A DNA stretch of 64,000 nucleotides from Pseudomonadales bacterium (GTDB lineage Bacteria; Pseudomonadota; Gammaproteobacteria; Pseudomonadales; Azotimanducaceae). Numbering within the stretch: the stretch's first letter is position 1; every line of letters starts with the position of its first letter. The DNA lies in the NCBI GenBank assembly GCA_029251375.1, contig JAQXDL010000010.1, positions 248,001-312,000 on the forward strand, written 5' to 3'. A program made the translations under genes and the position numbers. The notes beneath the pieces are model-generated. The model worked only from the letters and a program-made list of their open reading frames with translations, did no database searches and had not been told where the DNA came from. This document shows, piece after piece, positions 9,023 to 18,991 of this stretch.

Positions 9023-10541
9023 TGCTCGCTGTGCCCGCTAACTGACGATAGAAAAGCCTACCGCGTTCGGTCTCAGTCTTCTCTGGCGCAAGTATTATGA
9101 ACAGTAAGATGACGATAATCGGCAATAGGGTTGCCGAAAAGGTCGGGTCCTTCCACTCGCCTAGATACAAGGTCAACTCGTACCACGCTTGAGGAAAGCC
9201 GCCGCTGCTTGCATAGGTCTTATCAAACAGCGTATTCAGACCCCAGTGCAGCAAGCCACCGAAGAAGCCAATCGCCATCCCCCAGAAAGCCGCGTGTTCG
9301 CTTGTTCGCTTCACATAAAATAAGAAGGTAATTGCGATCGCTGGCGGTACCACCAACGCAAAGCCCAGCAGCAATAGCTTCAGAACCGAACCCAGAGAAT
9401 CCTCAACCAACCAGGCAATGGTTGTCGCGGTTAAGCCATAGACAACCGTGGTGATTTTATAAGCCCTAACTTTGGTTGCCGGCGTAAAACTACTTGAACC
9501 TGGCACCCAATCATTCACGAACATCGTTGCACTACCCAGCAAGATGGGTGCACCTGATGAAATCAACGCCGCCAGCACCGCTGCTAATGCAATGCCTCCA
9601 ATGATCGGCCCCGCATCCGTGGCCAATTGCGTAATCGTGATGTAACCCTTAAGACCACTCTCAGCGCCATATTTTGCCAATGCTTCGAGCCCAACCAAAC
9701 CCGCTAAAAAGGGCATGGTAGCCGCAAGTAAACCGGCAACAAAAAAGGCAGGTAGCAGTGTCGATTCGGATTTCGCAGCACTTGAAAAATTCGCATAAAC
9801 CGACGCGGCTGGCGTGTGCAATGTTGCGGAAAAAAACAGCGCTATGATAGATGCCCAACCAATACCCGCATAACTCCACCAACTCATTTCATCCTTATCC
9901 GCAACAGCCAGGGCATCGTCTACACGCATCACCGTTGCTGACCAGCCACCCATATCCTGCATGACAACCCAGGCAACCAGCGCCAAACCACCGATAATCA
10001 CGCCACAATGGATCACATTGGTGATCGCCGTACCCCGCAATCCACCCATAACGGTAAAAATGAGAATAACCAAACCACCAATGTAGACACCGTAAACAAA
10101 AGGTAGACCGGTCACGCCACTAATAATTGTGCCGATAATGAAGGGTTCAATAATGTTAACGATGAAATATTCAGCCTGCACACAAAGGCTGGTTAATGCT
10201 TGGCAGCGCTTCGAACCAAAGCGTTTTTCAAAAATCTGACCAACACTACTAAGAGCAAGCCTCCTATACGGAACGGCAAAAAATAGTCCGACTAATAACA
10301 GCGCAGTAAAAGAGTTTACACCGTACCAAAGCACTCCAACGCCATTGTTCATAACATCACCGGCAACACCATAGGTACCCGCCCCACCGATTCGCGTGCC
10401 AGCAACACCCGCAGCCAACATGATGACGCCCATAGTGCCACCACCGGTCGCCCAATCACCCGAGCTTTTCTGGCGTCTGTCGATGTAGAGCCCAATCAGG
10501 GCAAAGCCGACTAGATAGCCAACAATAATTATTGTTGCCAT
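9018..10541 (-). CDS. Sodium:solute symporter family (SSS) transporter
   Basis: About 507 residues with some 13 hydrophobic segments across the whole length, the SSS fold. Characteristic stretches are the Gly-rich AAGVAGTRIGGAGTYG near residue 45-60 and YGVYIGGLVILIFTVMGGLRGTA near 155-175, the helix-5/6 region of this family. It would import a solute with Na+. ATG 10541 is chosen because GGAAG lies just upstream; TTG 10553 would consume that site. The neighbouring TauD and amidohydrolase genes on the same strand suggest uptake of an amino-acid-like or sulfonate/amide compound, which is inference. Confidence 0.88.
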   Translation of the reverse strand: MATIIIVGYLVGFALIGLYIDRRQKSSGDWATGGGTMGVIMLAAGVAGTRIGGAGTYGVAGDVMNNGVGVLWYGVNSFTALLLVGLFFAVPYRRLALSSVGQIFEKRFGSKRCQALTSLCVQAEYFIVNIIEPFIIGTIISGVTGLPFVYGVYIGGLVILIFTVMGGLRGTAITNVIHCGVIIGGLALVAWVVMQDMGGWSATVMRVDDALAVADKDEMSWWSYAGIGWASIIALFFSATLHTPAASVYANFSSAAKSESTLLPAFFVAGLLAATMPFLAGLVGLEALAKYGAESGLKGYITITQLATDAGPIIGGIALAAVLAALISSGAPILLGSATMFVNDWVPGSSSFTPATKVRAYKITTVVYGLTATTIAWLVEDSLGSVLKLLLLGFALVVPPAIAITFLFYVKRTSEHAAFWGMAIGFFGGLLHWGLNTLFDKTYASSGGFPQAWYELTLYLGEWKDPTFSATLLPIIVILLFIILAPEKTETERGRLFYRQLAGTASS

Positions 10542-10696
10542 TAATACTTCCAATTAAATATGTGGCTGAAAATTATCAGCGAGTGAAAATTTGAGGCTGT
10601 TCGGCACGCCATCAACGGCCTTATTCAAAATGTTTCTGTTCAAGGCCTGCGTTCTGCTGGAACATAATACACACAATTGAAACAGTTGAGTGTTGG

Positions 10697-11560
10697 TTAG
10701 TTGCTAGCGGCAAATTCCGAAGCTTTATCGCCCGCAATACGCGCATGGAACATAAGTCGAGGTATAGAAAGATCCCAAGGGCAAGCCTGGTGCAATAGGC
10801 AACGGTTATCCCAGATCACGGCATCACCGGGTGTCCAGCTATGATGATAAATACGTGGTGCTTGGCAGGCATGTGCCATTAGCTCATCCAACAAAGCCTC
10901 AGATTCAGATTCACTTAAACCGGGTATGCCGTAAGCGTGTCGGCCAATCAACAACGATTTCCTACCGGTTTCCGGATGCGTCTTAACGAGTGGTCGAAGG
11001 GGCGGCTCTTGATCGTGAAAACCATAACCGCTGTAACCACCTTTGTCTTTCTTCGGATCATGACCCAGCTTCATTTGGCTGTAGTGTAACGAATGGTAGG
11101 CAGACAACCCTTGTAATTTTTCTTTCATGTCCGCATTCAGACAGTCGTAAGCAGCTCGCATATCTGCCCAACCGGTCTCGCCGCCATCGGGGGGAACGAT
11201 GTGTGCAGTGAAGACCGCGCCCTTGGCTTGAATAGGCATATATGTACTGTCAGCATGCCAACCCATATTGCCTTTTAGTACCTTAACGACATCATCATTT
11301 TTCGGACGAACAGAACCATCCTTGCGAATATTGGAAATAGGTGCGAGGTCAAATTCAAGCTCACCAAAACGACGAGCGAAAGTGACTTGCTGTTCATTTG
11401 TTAGATGCTGCCCGGGGAAAACCAACAAACCGAACTCTAACCAACAGGCGTAAATCTGTGCAAAGCTTTCCTCATCGAGCTTGTCGAGAGTCAGATTGGT
11501 TAGTCGTGCACCAAAGCTCTTATTTAATAAAGGCTCCACTGTGAAATTTGTATTCGTCAC
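10697..11560 (-). CDS. TauD/TfdA family Fe(II)/2-oxoglutarate dioxygenase
   Basis: Oxygenase that hydroxylates a substrate while decarboxylating 2-oxoglutarate. The metal triad is visible as His102-x-Asp104 (GWHADSTYMP) and His257 (RCLLHQACPW), with Arg268 (IPRLMFHAR) placed to bind 2-oxoglutarate. Its 287 residues are normal for the family. The start is GTG 11560, with AAAAGGAG seven bases upstream. It lies between the symporter and the amidohydrolase on the same strand. TfdA-like, TauD-like and other substrates cannot be told apart here. Confidence 0.9.
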   Translation of the reverse strand: MTNTNFTVEPLLNKSFGARLTNLTLDKLDEESFAQIYACWLEFGLLVFPGQHLTNEQQVTFARRFGELEFDLAPISNIRKDGSVRPKNDDVVKVLKGNMGWHADSTYMPIQAKGAVFTAHIVPPDGGETGWADMRAAYDCLNADMKEKLQGLSAYHSLHYSQMKLGHDPKKDKGGYSGYGFHDQEPPLRPLVKTHPETGRKSLLIGRHAYGIPGLSESESEALLDELMAHACQAPRIYHHSWTPGDAVIWDNRCLLHQACPWDLSIPRLMFHARIAGDKASEFAASN

Positions 11561-11712
11561 TTCAAGCTCCTTTTATTCTAAAAACTTAAGTTAAGGCTCT
11601 CGGCTCTTCGGAAACTTCGCCTGCGAAAATGATGACTAAGATGAATGCAGAAAAGTCCAGCCATCGATGTGCGCGCGCACTATTTGATTAACATACAAGC
11701 TTTACTATCCAT

Positions 11713-11757
11713 CTAAAATTAAAAATGCGGTAACTATCGAAGATAACCACCGCATTT
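11713..11757 (-). terminator. Rho-independent terminator
   Basis: On the minus strand AAATGCGGT (11757-11749) pairs with ACCGCATTT (11731-11723), with an inner TATC/GATA stem, and is followed by a TTTTTAATTTTA tract. It lies about 30 bp past the stop of the amidohydrolase gene and should end its transcript before the TauD gene. Confidence 0.72.
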
Positions 11758-11786
11758 GGTTTTCACCGTCTAGGTCTATTCAACGG

Positions 11787-13424
11787 TTAGGTGCCATGTC
11801 GAAGTACTTGGCCCGCCCGAGTACCTGTTAGCTCACCATCAATCAGGCTTATCTGCCCATTAACAATCGTCGCCTTGAAGCCTTTCGCACGCTGAATATA
11901 ACGCGATGCGCCCTGCGGGAAGTCGTGAACAAGTTCAGGTTGGCATTCACCGACAACATCAGCATCAAAAACATTAATATCAGCACGCATGCCCTGCTTT
12001 ATTAAGCCTCTGTCTTGCAAACCAATCACGCGAGCTGGGCCCGAGGTCATCTTTTTGATTGCTTCACCCATCGAAAAATAACCGGTATCGCGGTGCCAGT
12101 GAGACAAGACAAAACTGGACCAACCGGCGTCGCAAATTTGCGATACGTGGGCGCCTGCATCACCTAAGCCTGGGTAGACATTGTCACTCTTAAACAGATC
12201 AGCCTGCTCCTCAAGGTTCGTTGCGAACATGCGAAAGTTAAACAAGGCGCGGCCATTGGTTTCTCGGGCTAACCGCACGAAAGTCTCGGACCAGTGCTCA
12301 CCCGCCGCGTCTGCTTGGTCGAGCAGATTCTGGGTCGAGGTATACAATGGGCGTTCATCAGAACCGAGAAAGAAAACAGACTTGATCGGCACACGGGATG
12401 CCTTCGGTCGTTTCGCCTCTTCGATCAATTTGGCTGCAAACTCATCATCCAAAATGGATGCGAGTCTTGCATCAAAATCTTTACTTGAAAGTTCACGCCA
12501 CGCCTCACCCTTAAAAGGTAATCCTGCTTGCAGTCCAAACATATATCCTGAACCACGCACGTGGGATATTGCTGTGATATTACGATTCTCACACAGCTTA
12601 TCGAGAGCATCGGCTGACATTTTGCCGTTACCTTTATCTGGGCCAGTACCGTAACTAAATAGAACGCGAGAATTTTCAGTATCAGCAATCTTACTGAGCA
12701 CTTCGAAATCAGCACCAACCGCCTGAACCAAAGCATTCTTTGGTCCAACTGCTCTAGCAATCGCTTCTAGTTCACTGACATCGGCAAAGGTACCGGGAAT
12801 TGACCTTCCATCTGGTCCCTTATGGGGCTCGTATCGATTGGTGGAAAATCCAAATGCACCTGCGTCAATTGCGGTGGCGACAATATCCGCCATCTGCTGT
12901 TTTTCAGCTTCCGTCGCTTGTTCTTCTACCGACCGTTCGCCCATGACGTAGTAGCGAATTGCACTATGACCGACTAAACCTGCAACGTTTACTGCGGTAC
13001 CAAGCTTCTGGATTGAATCGAGATACTCACCATATTGTTCCCAGTCCCAAGCTAGGCCTGTCAAAATCGCCTGTTTGGGTATGTCTTCTACTGTTTCCAT
13101 CATACCTGCAAGCAGTTCACGATCTTCGGGTTTACAGGGTGCGAAAGTAACACCGCAGTTACCAATCAAGGCGGTGGTCACGCCATGCCAGCTGACCGGC
13201 GTCATATCCGGGTCCCAACCAATCTGAGCGTCAAGATGCGTATGTATATCAACGAAGCCGGGTGTCACCATTTGTCCGGTAGCGTCAATTTCCGTCTTTG
13301 CCGTTCCGTCAATGAAGCCAACTGCGGCAATAAGGCCATCCTGGATTGCCACATCACCTTTGACAGGTTCCGCACCAGATCCATCAACAATGGACCCACC
13401 TCGAATTACGATATCGTATGTCAT
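11787..13424 (-). CDS. N-acyl-D-amino-acid deacylase-like amidohydrolase
   Basis: Metal-dependent hydrolase of about 545 residues. The N-terminal beta-strand with the HxH metal site is FVDIHTHLDAQ (about 58-68), the cysteine ligand region typical of D-aminoacylases is IGNCGVTFAPC (about 87-97), and the catalytic-Asp region is GLGDAGAHVSQ. The C-terminal composite domain carries RGLIKQGMRADINVFD. Such enzymes release D-amino acids from N-acyl forms, or hydrolyse related amides. ATG 13424 fits the AAAGG site better than ATG 13430. The gene is divergent from the thiolase and ends in a terminator. Confidence 0.85.
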   Translation of the reverse strand: MTYDIVIRGGSIVDGSGAEPVKGDVAIQDGLIAAVGFIDGTAKTEIDATGQMVTPGFVDIHTHLDAQIGWDPDMTPVSWHGVTTALIGNCGVTFAPCKPEDRELLAGMMETVEDIPKQAILTGLAWDWEQYGEYLDSIQKLGTAVNVAGLVGHSAIRYYVMGERSVEEQATEAEKQQMADIVATAIDAGAFGFSTNRYEPHKGPDGRSIPGTFADVSELEAIARAVGPKNALVQAVGADFEVLSKIADTENSRVLFSYGTGPDKGNGKMSADALDKLCENRNITAISHVRGSGYMFGLQAGLPFKGEAWRELSSKDFDARLASILDDEFAAKLIEEAKRPKASRVPIKSVFFLGSDERPLYTSTQNLLDQADAAGEHWSETFVRLARETNGRALFNFRMFATNLEEQADLFKSDNVYPGLGDAGAHVSQICDAGWSSFVLSHWHRDTGYFSMGEAIKKMTSGPARVIGLQDRGLIKQGMRADINVFDADVVGECQPELVHDFPQGASRYIQRAKGFKATIVNGQISLIDGELTGTRAGQVLRHGT

Positions 13425-13707
13425 CTTCATCCTTTCTATTTTGTATTATTGATTATCTAGATTAGCCTGACTCATTCTGATCGTCAAAGGGACCTTATTG
13501 CATCTACCTAGCCGCTGAAACCGTTGGCCTTGGCGGAGTCACAATGCGCCACAACTAAACATATTTGGCAATTTGCGAAAATATCAGCCGCTAATCACAA
13601 CACGATGTGTACTTGATATATGATCTGCAGAGAAATAACGCTATAGAATTTTTCTAACAAAAAAATTAGTCGCAACATAAGTAACGACATACTCGATAGG
13701 AAATATC

Positions 13708-14907
13708 ATGAGAAGAGCTGCTATTGTCAGTCCATTGCGAACCCCGGTTGGAAAATATCAGGGCTCGTTACAATCATTTAATGCAGAGGATTTAGGGGCA
13801 CTTGTCATTCGCGCATTGGTTGATAGATCAGGCATTGATCCTGAGCGCATTGAAGAAGTTATTTTTGCACAGGGCTATCCAAGCGGCGAAGCACCTTGTA
13901 TAGGTCGTTGGGCAGCGCTTGCTGCCGACTTGCCGTTGCATGTTTCAGGCACACAAATCGATCGACGCTGCGGCAGTGGTCTACAAGCGGTTGCCAATGC
14001 CGCAATGATGATACAAACCGGCGCGGCGGATGTCGTCATAGCCGGTGGTGCAGAAAGCATGAGTAACGTCGAGTACTACACAACAGACATGCGCGGTGGA
14101 GCACGCAGCGGTTCAGTCACGCTGCACGACAGATTAGAACGTGGTCGTGTCAGATCTCAACCAGAAGCACGTTTTGGTCATATCTCCGGCATGATCGAAA
14201 CCGCAGAAAACCTCGCCAACGAATACCAAATCACGCGTGAGCAAGCAGATGCTTACGCCATGCAATCACAACAACGTGCGCAGGCGGCATGGGATGAAGG
14301 CAAGTTCGACAACGAGCTAGTGACGATTTCAGTACCCCAAAAGAAGCAAGACGACCTCATTTTCGATCGCGACGAGGGTGTACGTGGTTCAACATCAATG
14401 GAATCGTTAGGAAAATTGCGAGCTCTTAACGAAGGCGGCATTGTCACCGCAGGTAATGCGTCCCAGCAGAACGATGCCGCCGCGGCATGTCTGGTTGTTG
14501 CCGAGGACAAGCTCGAGGAGCTCAATCTTGACCCCAGCGCTTGGTTTGTCTCTTGGGCTGCCAGCGGTTGTCATCCTGCGACCATGGGTATTGGTCCAGT
14601 ACCCGCTGTTGAGAAACTATTTGCCCGCAATAACATCAGCTGGAAAGACATTGATCTGGTTGAGTTAAATGAAGCCTTCGCCTGTCAGGTACTGGCGGTC
14701 TTAAAAGGTTGGGGCTGGCAAGATATGGACAAGCTGAACGTGAACGGTTCTGGCATATCTCTCGGACACCCTATTGGCGCCACTGGTGGCCGCATCATGG
14801 CGACCATGCTGAACGAGTTACACCGACGCGAGGGTCGCTATGCACTAGAAACCATGTGTATCGGTGGCGGGCAAGGAATTGCGGCGCTATTTGAGAGAGC
14901 GGTTTAG
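13708..14907 (+). CDS. Acetyl-CoA C-acyltransferase (thiolase)
   Basis: Beta-ketothiolase of 399 residues, the normal length. The acyl-accepting nucleophile is Cys88 (RRCGSGLQA), with His354 (LGHPIGATGG) and Cys384 (MCIGGGQG) completing the active site and NEAFA present. It would cleave 3-ketoacyl-CoA in beta-oxidation, or condense acyl-CoAs. The gene is monocistronic, with AGGAAA upstream of ATG 13708. It is preceded by a 283-bp divergent promoter region shared with the amidohydrolase. No beta-oxidation multifunctional subunit is next to it. Confidence 0.93.
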   Translation: MRRAAIVSPLRTPVGKYQGSLQSFNAEDLGALVIRALVDRSGIDPERIEEVIFAQGYPSGEAPCIGRWAALAADLPLHVSGTQIDRRCGSGLQAVANAAMMIQTGAADVVIAGGAESMSNVEYYTTDMRGGARSGSVTLHDRLERGRVRSQPEARFGHISGMIETAENLANEYQITREQADAYAMQSQQRAQAAWDEGKFDNELVTISVPQKKQDDLIFDRDEGVRGSTSMESLGKLRALNEGGIVTAGNASQQNDAAAACLVVAEDKLEELNLDPSAWFVSWAASGCHPATMGIGPVPAVEKLFARNNISWKDIDLVELNEAFACQVLAVLKGWGWQDMDKLNVNGSGISLGHPIGATGGRIMATMLNELHRREGRYALETMCIGGGQGIAALFERAV

Positions 14908-14937
14908 TCACTCTCGTCAAAACCACCGCATGTCGGT

Positions 14938-15822
14938 TTAGGCGCTAATATGCGCCTTAATCAGTTCGAGCACAGGTGCTTGGTATTGCGGAAACAGCGC
15001 GTGCCCCATACCTTTTTGTATTTCTAGCTTAGCGCCGGGGATCACTTCTGCGGTGTGGATTCCACCCTCGACTGGCACTAATGGGTCCTTGTCGCCATGT
15101 ATGACCAGAGTCGGTACGGTTACCGTTTTTAAACTTTCAGCACGAGAACCGCTTGCCATAATGCCAGCTCGCTGTCTTGCGGCACCGATTGGATAGAACT
15201 GTCGCTCAATTATCGCCCGGGTCTGATCTCTGGCTTCTTGATCATCAGAGAAACCGTCGCCGCCAATGATTCGTCGATTCTTTAAGTTATGATCGACCAG
15301 CAAATCTATCTCATCTGCAGCCGGTCCTGGTTGTGTCAGCACATCTATCGCCGCTTGGGTTGCCGACGGTAAAGACGGATCACCCGTTGTTGACATAATA
15401 GACACCATGCTAAGCAATCTATGAGCATCGTCTATGGCCATTTGCTGGGCAATCATGCCACCCATCGAAGCACCAATTACATGCGCTTTTTCAATCTCTA
15501 ATGCATCCAAAAGCCCAATACCATCCTGTGCCATATCCGCGAGTTTATAAGGCACTGCAGGGGCTTTACCCGCCATCAAGTCAGCGAATAACACTTCGAA
15601 ATCTGGCATGCCGGCTGCCTCAAATTTTGTACTCAAGCCGACATCGCGATTATCGTAGCGAACCACATGGAAGCCAGCATCTACTAGACCGGCGAGTAAA
15701 AGCTCTGGCCACGCAATCATTTGTGCGCCTAAACCCATCACAAACAACACCGTTGGGTTGCTGCTATCACCAAATGTTTCATAGCAGATATCAATACCGT
15801 TTGCTTTCGTCATCTGTTCCAT
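14938..15822 (-). CDS. Alpha/beta hydrolase
   Basis: 294 residues with a complete triad: Ser119 in GASMG, Asp246 in GDKDPLVP and His274 in GMGHALFP. The oxyanion strand is FVMGLGAQ (about 27-34). The build resembles the 3-oxoadipate enol-lactonase/esterase group, but the substrate is not determined. An in-frame ATG nine bases in (15813) is an alternative start. It is convergent with the thiolase and divergent from the LLM gene, and is probably transcribed alone. Confidence 0.87.
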   Translation of the reverse strand: MEQMTKANGIDICYETFGDSSNPTVLFVMGLGAQMIAWPELLLAGLVDAGFHVVRYDNRDVGLSTKFEAAGMPDFEVLFADLMAGKAPAVPYKLADMAQDGIGLLDALEIEKAHVIGASMGGMIAQQMAIDDAHRLLSMVSIMSTTGDPSLPSATQAAIDVLTQPGPAADEIDLLVDHNLKNRRIIGGDGFSDDQEARDQTRAIIERQFYPIGAARQRAGIMASGSRAESLKTVTVPTLVIHGDKDPLVPVEGGIHTAEVIPGAKLEIQKGMGHALFPQYQAPVLELIKAHISA

Positions 15823-16128
15823 GTTTTTTGCCTATAATCTTCCATTATTTGAACCGCAACGTTTCAGTTGATATTGCTGCAACCTCGCACTCTTGTTGGC
15901 GGCTTTTCGTTACTTTCGATCATTGAGTATAGCGATTTCTAAAGGCTTTTTGGATCGATGTACCTATTTGATCAAAAATTTGGCTTTCACACATACTTTG
16001 AAAGTCACTATGGTAGTGTTTAACCGCTGGACGCTGGACTATTATTGATGACAGCCTGCAATCATCAAGATTAGATTCCGATATGATTAAGACCAAAGAA
16101 ACTGTTAAGACAACGCGAGTTTATCGAC
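15823..16128. other. Divergent promoter region
   Basis: 306 bp between the hydrolase and the LLM oxidoreductase. No gene, repeat or clear operator is seen. Confidence 0.4.
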
Positions 16129-17142
16129 ATGAAAATTGATGCAACCATTGGCGCAGATTTAAAAAACGTAGCTGACCAAGCGAGACGATTAGAGGCCATT
16201 GGCTACGATGGTATTAAGGTTGCTGAGCTAGAACATGACCCGTTCTTGCCATTAACGCTCGCTGCAGAGTACACCAATAAAATTGAGTTGATTACCTCGG
16301 TTGCCGTTGCCTTCGCCCGCAACCCAATGAGCATGGCGCATCTGGCCCATGATCTGAACGCTTTTAGTGATGGCAGATTCATTCTTGGCCTTGGCACACA
16401 GGTAAAGCCGCATATTACCAGGCGGTTCGGTATGCCTTGGCATAAAGGGCCACGACAGATGCGAGAGTTCATTAACGCAATGCATAACATTTTTGATTGT
16501 TGGTATGACGGCTATGATCTCGAATTTGACGGTGAATACTATCAACACACGCTCATGCCAAAGACATTTACACCGAAGAACATTGCTGCCGATCGACCGA
16601 AGGTTCTTCTTTCTGCAACCGGACCATTAATGACTAAGGTCGCCGCAGAAACAGCAGATGGACTCATCATGCATCCCTTCTCAACCGAGAAATTTATTCG
16701 AGAAGTTAATATCCCCGCGATCGAAGCGGGCTTGCAAAACAGCGACTTGAGCCGACAAGACTTTACGATCGACTTCGCGCCACTGATTGCGACAGGTAAA
16801 AGTGATGAAGAGATCAACGCAGCGAAAGAATTAGCAAGAGGTCGAATTGCATTTTACGGATCAACACCAGGTTACAAGATGGTGCTTGACGCGCATGGCT
16901 GGGGTGAACTCCAACCCGAACTCAACTTCCTCATGAAACAACATCGCAGCGAAGAAATGGCAGCTTTGATCAGCGATGAAATTCTCAACGAGTTCACTCT
17001 CATCGGCAGCCCGAACGAGGTTGCTGCTGAAATGCTGCAACGGTTCGGCGATATTGTCGATCGCAGCGCTTTTACCGCTCCTACGCTCAACGATGACGAC
17101 ATTGCAGAAGTGCTAGCCTACCTTCATGCCGACAAAGCCTAG
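16129..17142 (+). CDS. LLM-class (luciferase-like) oxidoreductase, probably F420-dependent
   Basis: 337 residues of the bacterial-luciferase TIM-barrel class. Diagnostic stretches are YDGIKVAELEHDPF (about 24-37), TSVAVAFARNPM, HDLNAFSDGRFILGLGTQV (about 74-92) and AETADGLIMHPF, which match the TIGR03617-type subfamily annotated as F420-dependent. FMN use cannot be excluded. The enzyme would oxidise or reduce a carbonyl or alcohol substrate. No F420 biosynthesis gene is in the window. Monocistronic. Confidence 0.85.
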   Translation: MKIDATIGADLKNVADQARRLEAIGYDGIKVAELEHDPFLPLTLAAEYTNKIELITSVAVAFARNPMSMAHLAHDLNAFSDGRFILGLGTQVKPHITRRFGMPWHKGPRQMREFINAMHNIFDCWYDGYDLEFDGEYYQHTLMPKTFTPKNIAADRPKVLLSATGPLMTKVAAETADGLIMHPFSTEKFIREVNIPAIEAGLQNSDLSRQDFTIDFAPLIATGKSDEEINAAKELARGRIAFYGSTPGYKMVLDAHGWGELQPELNFLMKQHRSEEMAALISDEILNEFTLIGSPNEVAAEMLQRFGDIVDRSAFTAPTLNDDDIAEVLAYLHADKA

Positions 17143-17838
17143 ATTGCCATTCGAATCTTGGACAAAACCGTCAATTGGCCGTCGAATTCGCCGTCCGCAA
17201 TCTGTAAATACATCACCATAAGTAGGAGCAATGGTCATCTCAAAGCCATTAAGCTCGGCTATCACAGGTTAAGAAATCCGCATGGTCTGATCTACGATTA
17301 AAACCGGCCCTCAATTGAGATCGTTTGCTGACAATAAAAGTACCAGGCCACTATTTAGCCTGCGCACTGACGAAAATCTGATTTAAACACGTTCGCAATC
17401 GATGCAGACCCTGTCAACAGTGGCTCTGAGCCCTTATTAGTTTTCATCTGGAGACATAATAGGGGTGGCTGCGTGTTGGCACCGACGTAGTCCGATACAG
17501 TTTTTCAACGATGAATGACGGCCAAATGACAAAAATTCATTTTTAGGCAAACAATCAAGTTACGCCGGTATGGCTACATTGCAGCGATACTTTTGACCTG
17601 TATTTACTGGAAAACATCAAAACCAAGCGATATTTTGCAAAAGAAGGTAAAACTTTATTTGTACTTTCGCCCAGAATTATTACAATGCGCGCCTCAGATA
17701 GTGTTGTGTTTCAGGAAAAAATTCTTATTGAGAGACTCCCGAGAGCGAATACTGGTTCAAACAGGTCTTCCTCATCGCAAAAAACGACATCACACCAAGG
17801 CTCGTCCTTACTCATACACACCGGTCCCGGAGGATTAT
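17143..17838. other. 696-bp gap, mostly non-coding
   Basis: The frame of the next gene is open back to TTG 17593, but that extension has no ribosome site and atypical codons. On the minus strand a 46-codon frame at about 17133-17270 (PIDGFVQDSNGN) has no recognisable family. Otherwise nothing is seen. Confidence 0.45.
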
Positions 17839-18579
17839 GTGGCTCAAAGCGCTTTAGACTTGAACGTTTGGAAAGAAATTGCAATCGCAAAACAGATACT
17901 TATCAAGACAGCAACAGATACGTTGGGACTTGACCCAGAGTGCAATGATGACGAACTAAAAGTTGAGCTCGAAAAAGCCATGCAGCAGATTAAAGATGCT
18001 GACTCGCAAGTGACCAAAGCTAATGCGATTAACGCCGGCATCGTTGCTGACATTCGTGACAAGCTTGAGGCAACTCAAAAAATACTTAAGGATGTCGAAG
18101 CCAAAAATAAAAGCCTAGAAGATCAAAACGCGGCTCTGATAAACCAAGTTGAAGTTAATCGTCTACAAAGTCTAAAAGACATTGAAAAGACTGCGACTCA
18201 GCTTGAAGAAAAGAATCGAGCACTAAAGGCGATCAACACTGCACTTGCCGACACGCCAGAAAATGTTGTCAAGAAGATGAAGCAGTTGAACAAGAAGAAA
18301 TTCGATGAATCAACCGCTAGAAAGAGCGCCGAAGCCATCGCCAAGACCTTGAAGAAAGAGAAACAAGATCTTGAAAAGAACGTAAAAGGACTTGAGGCAG
18401 ACAAGGAACTTGCTTCAAAACTTGCTGATCAGCATCGCGAACTACATACCTTCTCTAACGAGCAGTACACTGAGCTTAAAGAGTTAAGTAAAGATGAAGA
18501 ATCACTCAAGAGCGTACCAGAGCTTGATGAAACGGTTCTGAAACCTTTCACGACTGAAACCGAAGAAGACGAATCTTAA
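17839..18579 (+). CDS. Long coiled-coil protein
   Basis: 246 residues from GTG 17839, chosen for the GGAGG site five bases upstream; the frame is open further upstream to TTG 17593. About residues 40-215 are almost uninterrupted heptad-like, Lys/Glu-rich helix (LEEKNRALKAINTALAD, KTLKKEKQDLEKNVKG). The C-terminus is acidic (TTETEEDES). There is no signal peptide or transmembrane segment. The function is unknown and may be structural or scaffolding. It is followed after 9 bp by a two-helix membrane protein and then a NADAR enzyme, so the three may form one transcript. Confidence 0.7.
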   Translation: MAQSALDLNVWKEIAIAKQILIKTATDTLGLDPECNDDELKVELEKAMQQIKDADSQVTKANAINAGIVADIRDKLEATQKILKDVEAKNKSLEDQNAALINQVEVNRLQSLKDIEKTATQLEEKNRALKAINTALADTPENVVKKMKQLNKKKFDESTARKSAEAIAKTLKKEKQDLEKNVKGLEADKELASKLADQHRELHTFSNEQYTELKELSKDEESLKSVPELDETVLKPFTTETEEDES

Positions 18580-18588
18580 ACTAGAAAG

Positions 18589-18879
18589 TTGCCCTCCAAC
18601 CCCTTCACTGGTCCGCTTCGAGCACTCTTCTCCCCGCTTCTTAATAAATTAGAAGCGGGTGATGGCCTCTACGTTTATAAGCCATCACACCGATTTATTC
18701 TGATTTTCATGAGCTGCCTATTTCTAGGCCTGGCAATCAGTGTTTATGTCTTTATGCCGCAAACTGATCCAGGCTATTGGTTTCCGGTTGTTGTGTTTGG
18801 TTGCGCTGGGCTTACAGGTCTTATCACAGGTCTATTAGGGAAAAATCGTGCCGTGGCAAAGTTATGGGGTTCACGCTAA
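18589..18879 (+). CDS. Small two-helix membrane protein
   Basis: 96 residues from TTG 18589, only 9 bp after the coiled-coil gene. Two hydrophobic segments at about 36-54 (FILIFMSCLFLGLAISVYV) and 65-83 (PVVVFGCAGLTGLITGLL) face each other as a hairpin, with a basic C-terminal tail (GKNRAVAKLWGSR). I recognise no family. The close spacing suggests co-expression with the coiled-coil protein. Confidence 0.55.
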   Translation: MPSNPFTGPLRALFSPLLNKLEAGDGLYVYKPSHRFILIFMSCLFLGLAISVYVFMPQTDPGYWFPVVVFGCAGLTGLITGLLGKNRAVAKLWGSR

Positions 18880-18991
18880 AAAGCATTACCTCATATCATC
18901 ATTGATCCAGCTGACGCCTCATTTGATTGATCGAACACATTTTGTAAACAAATTCAGCAAACCTCTCGCACCAAACAGGCCCGCCATTCAC

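Noticed and set aside
12181-12654. Plus-strand frame of 157 codons
   Set aside because: Entirely antisense to the D-aminoacylase-like gene and Ser/Arg-rich, as expected for a shadow frame.
14908-14937. Bidirectional terminator between the thiolase and hydrolase genes
   Set aside because: Only a short AAACC/GGTTT pairing with no stable inner stem or T-tract was found.
17593-17838. N-terminal extension of the coiled-coil protein from TTG 17593
   Set aside because: A GGAGG site directly before GTG 17839 gives a better start, and the extension has atypical composition and no ribosome site.
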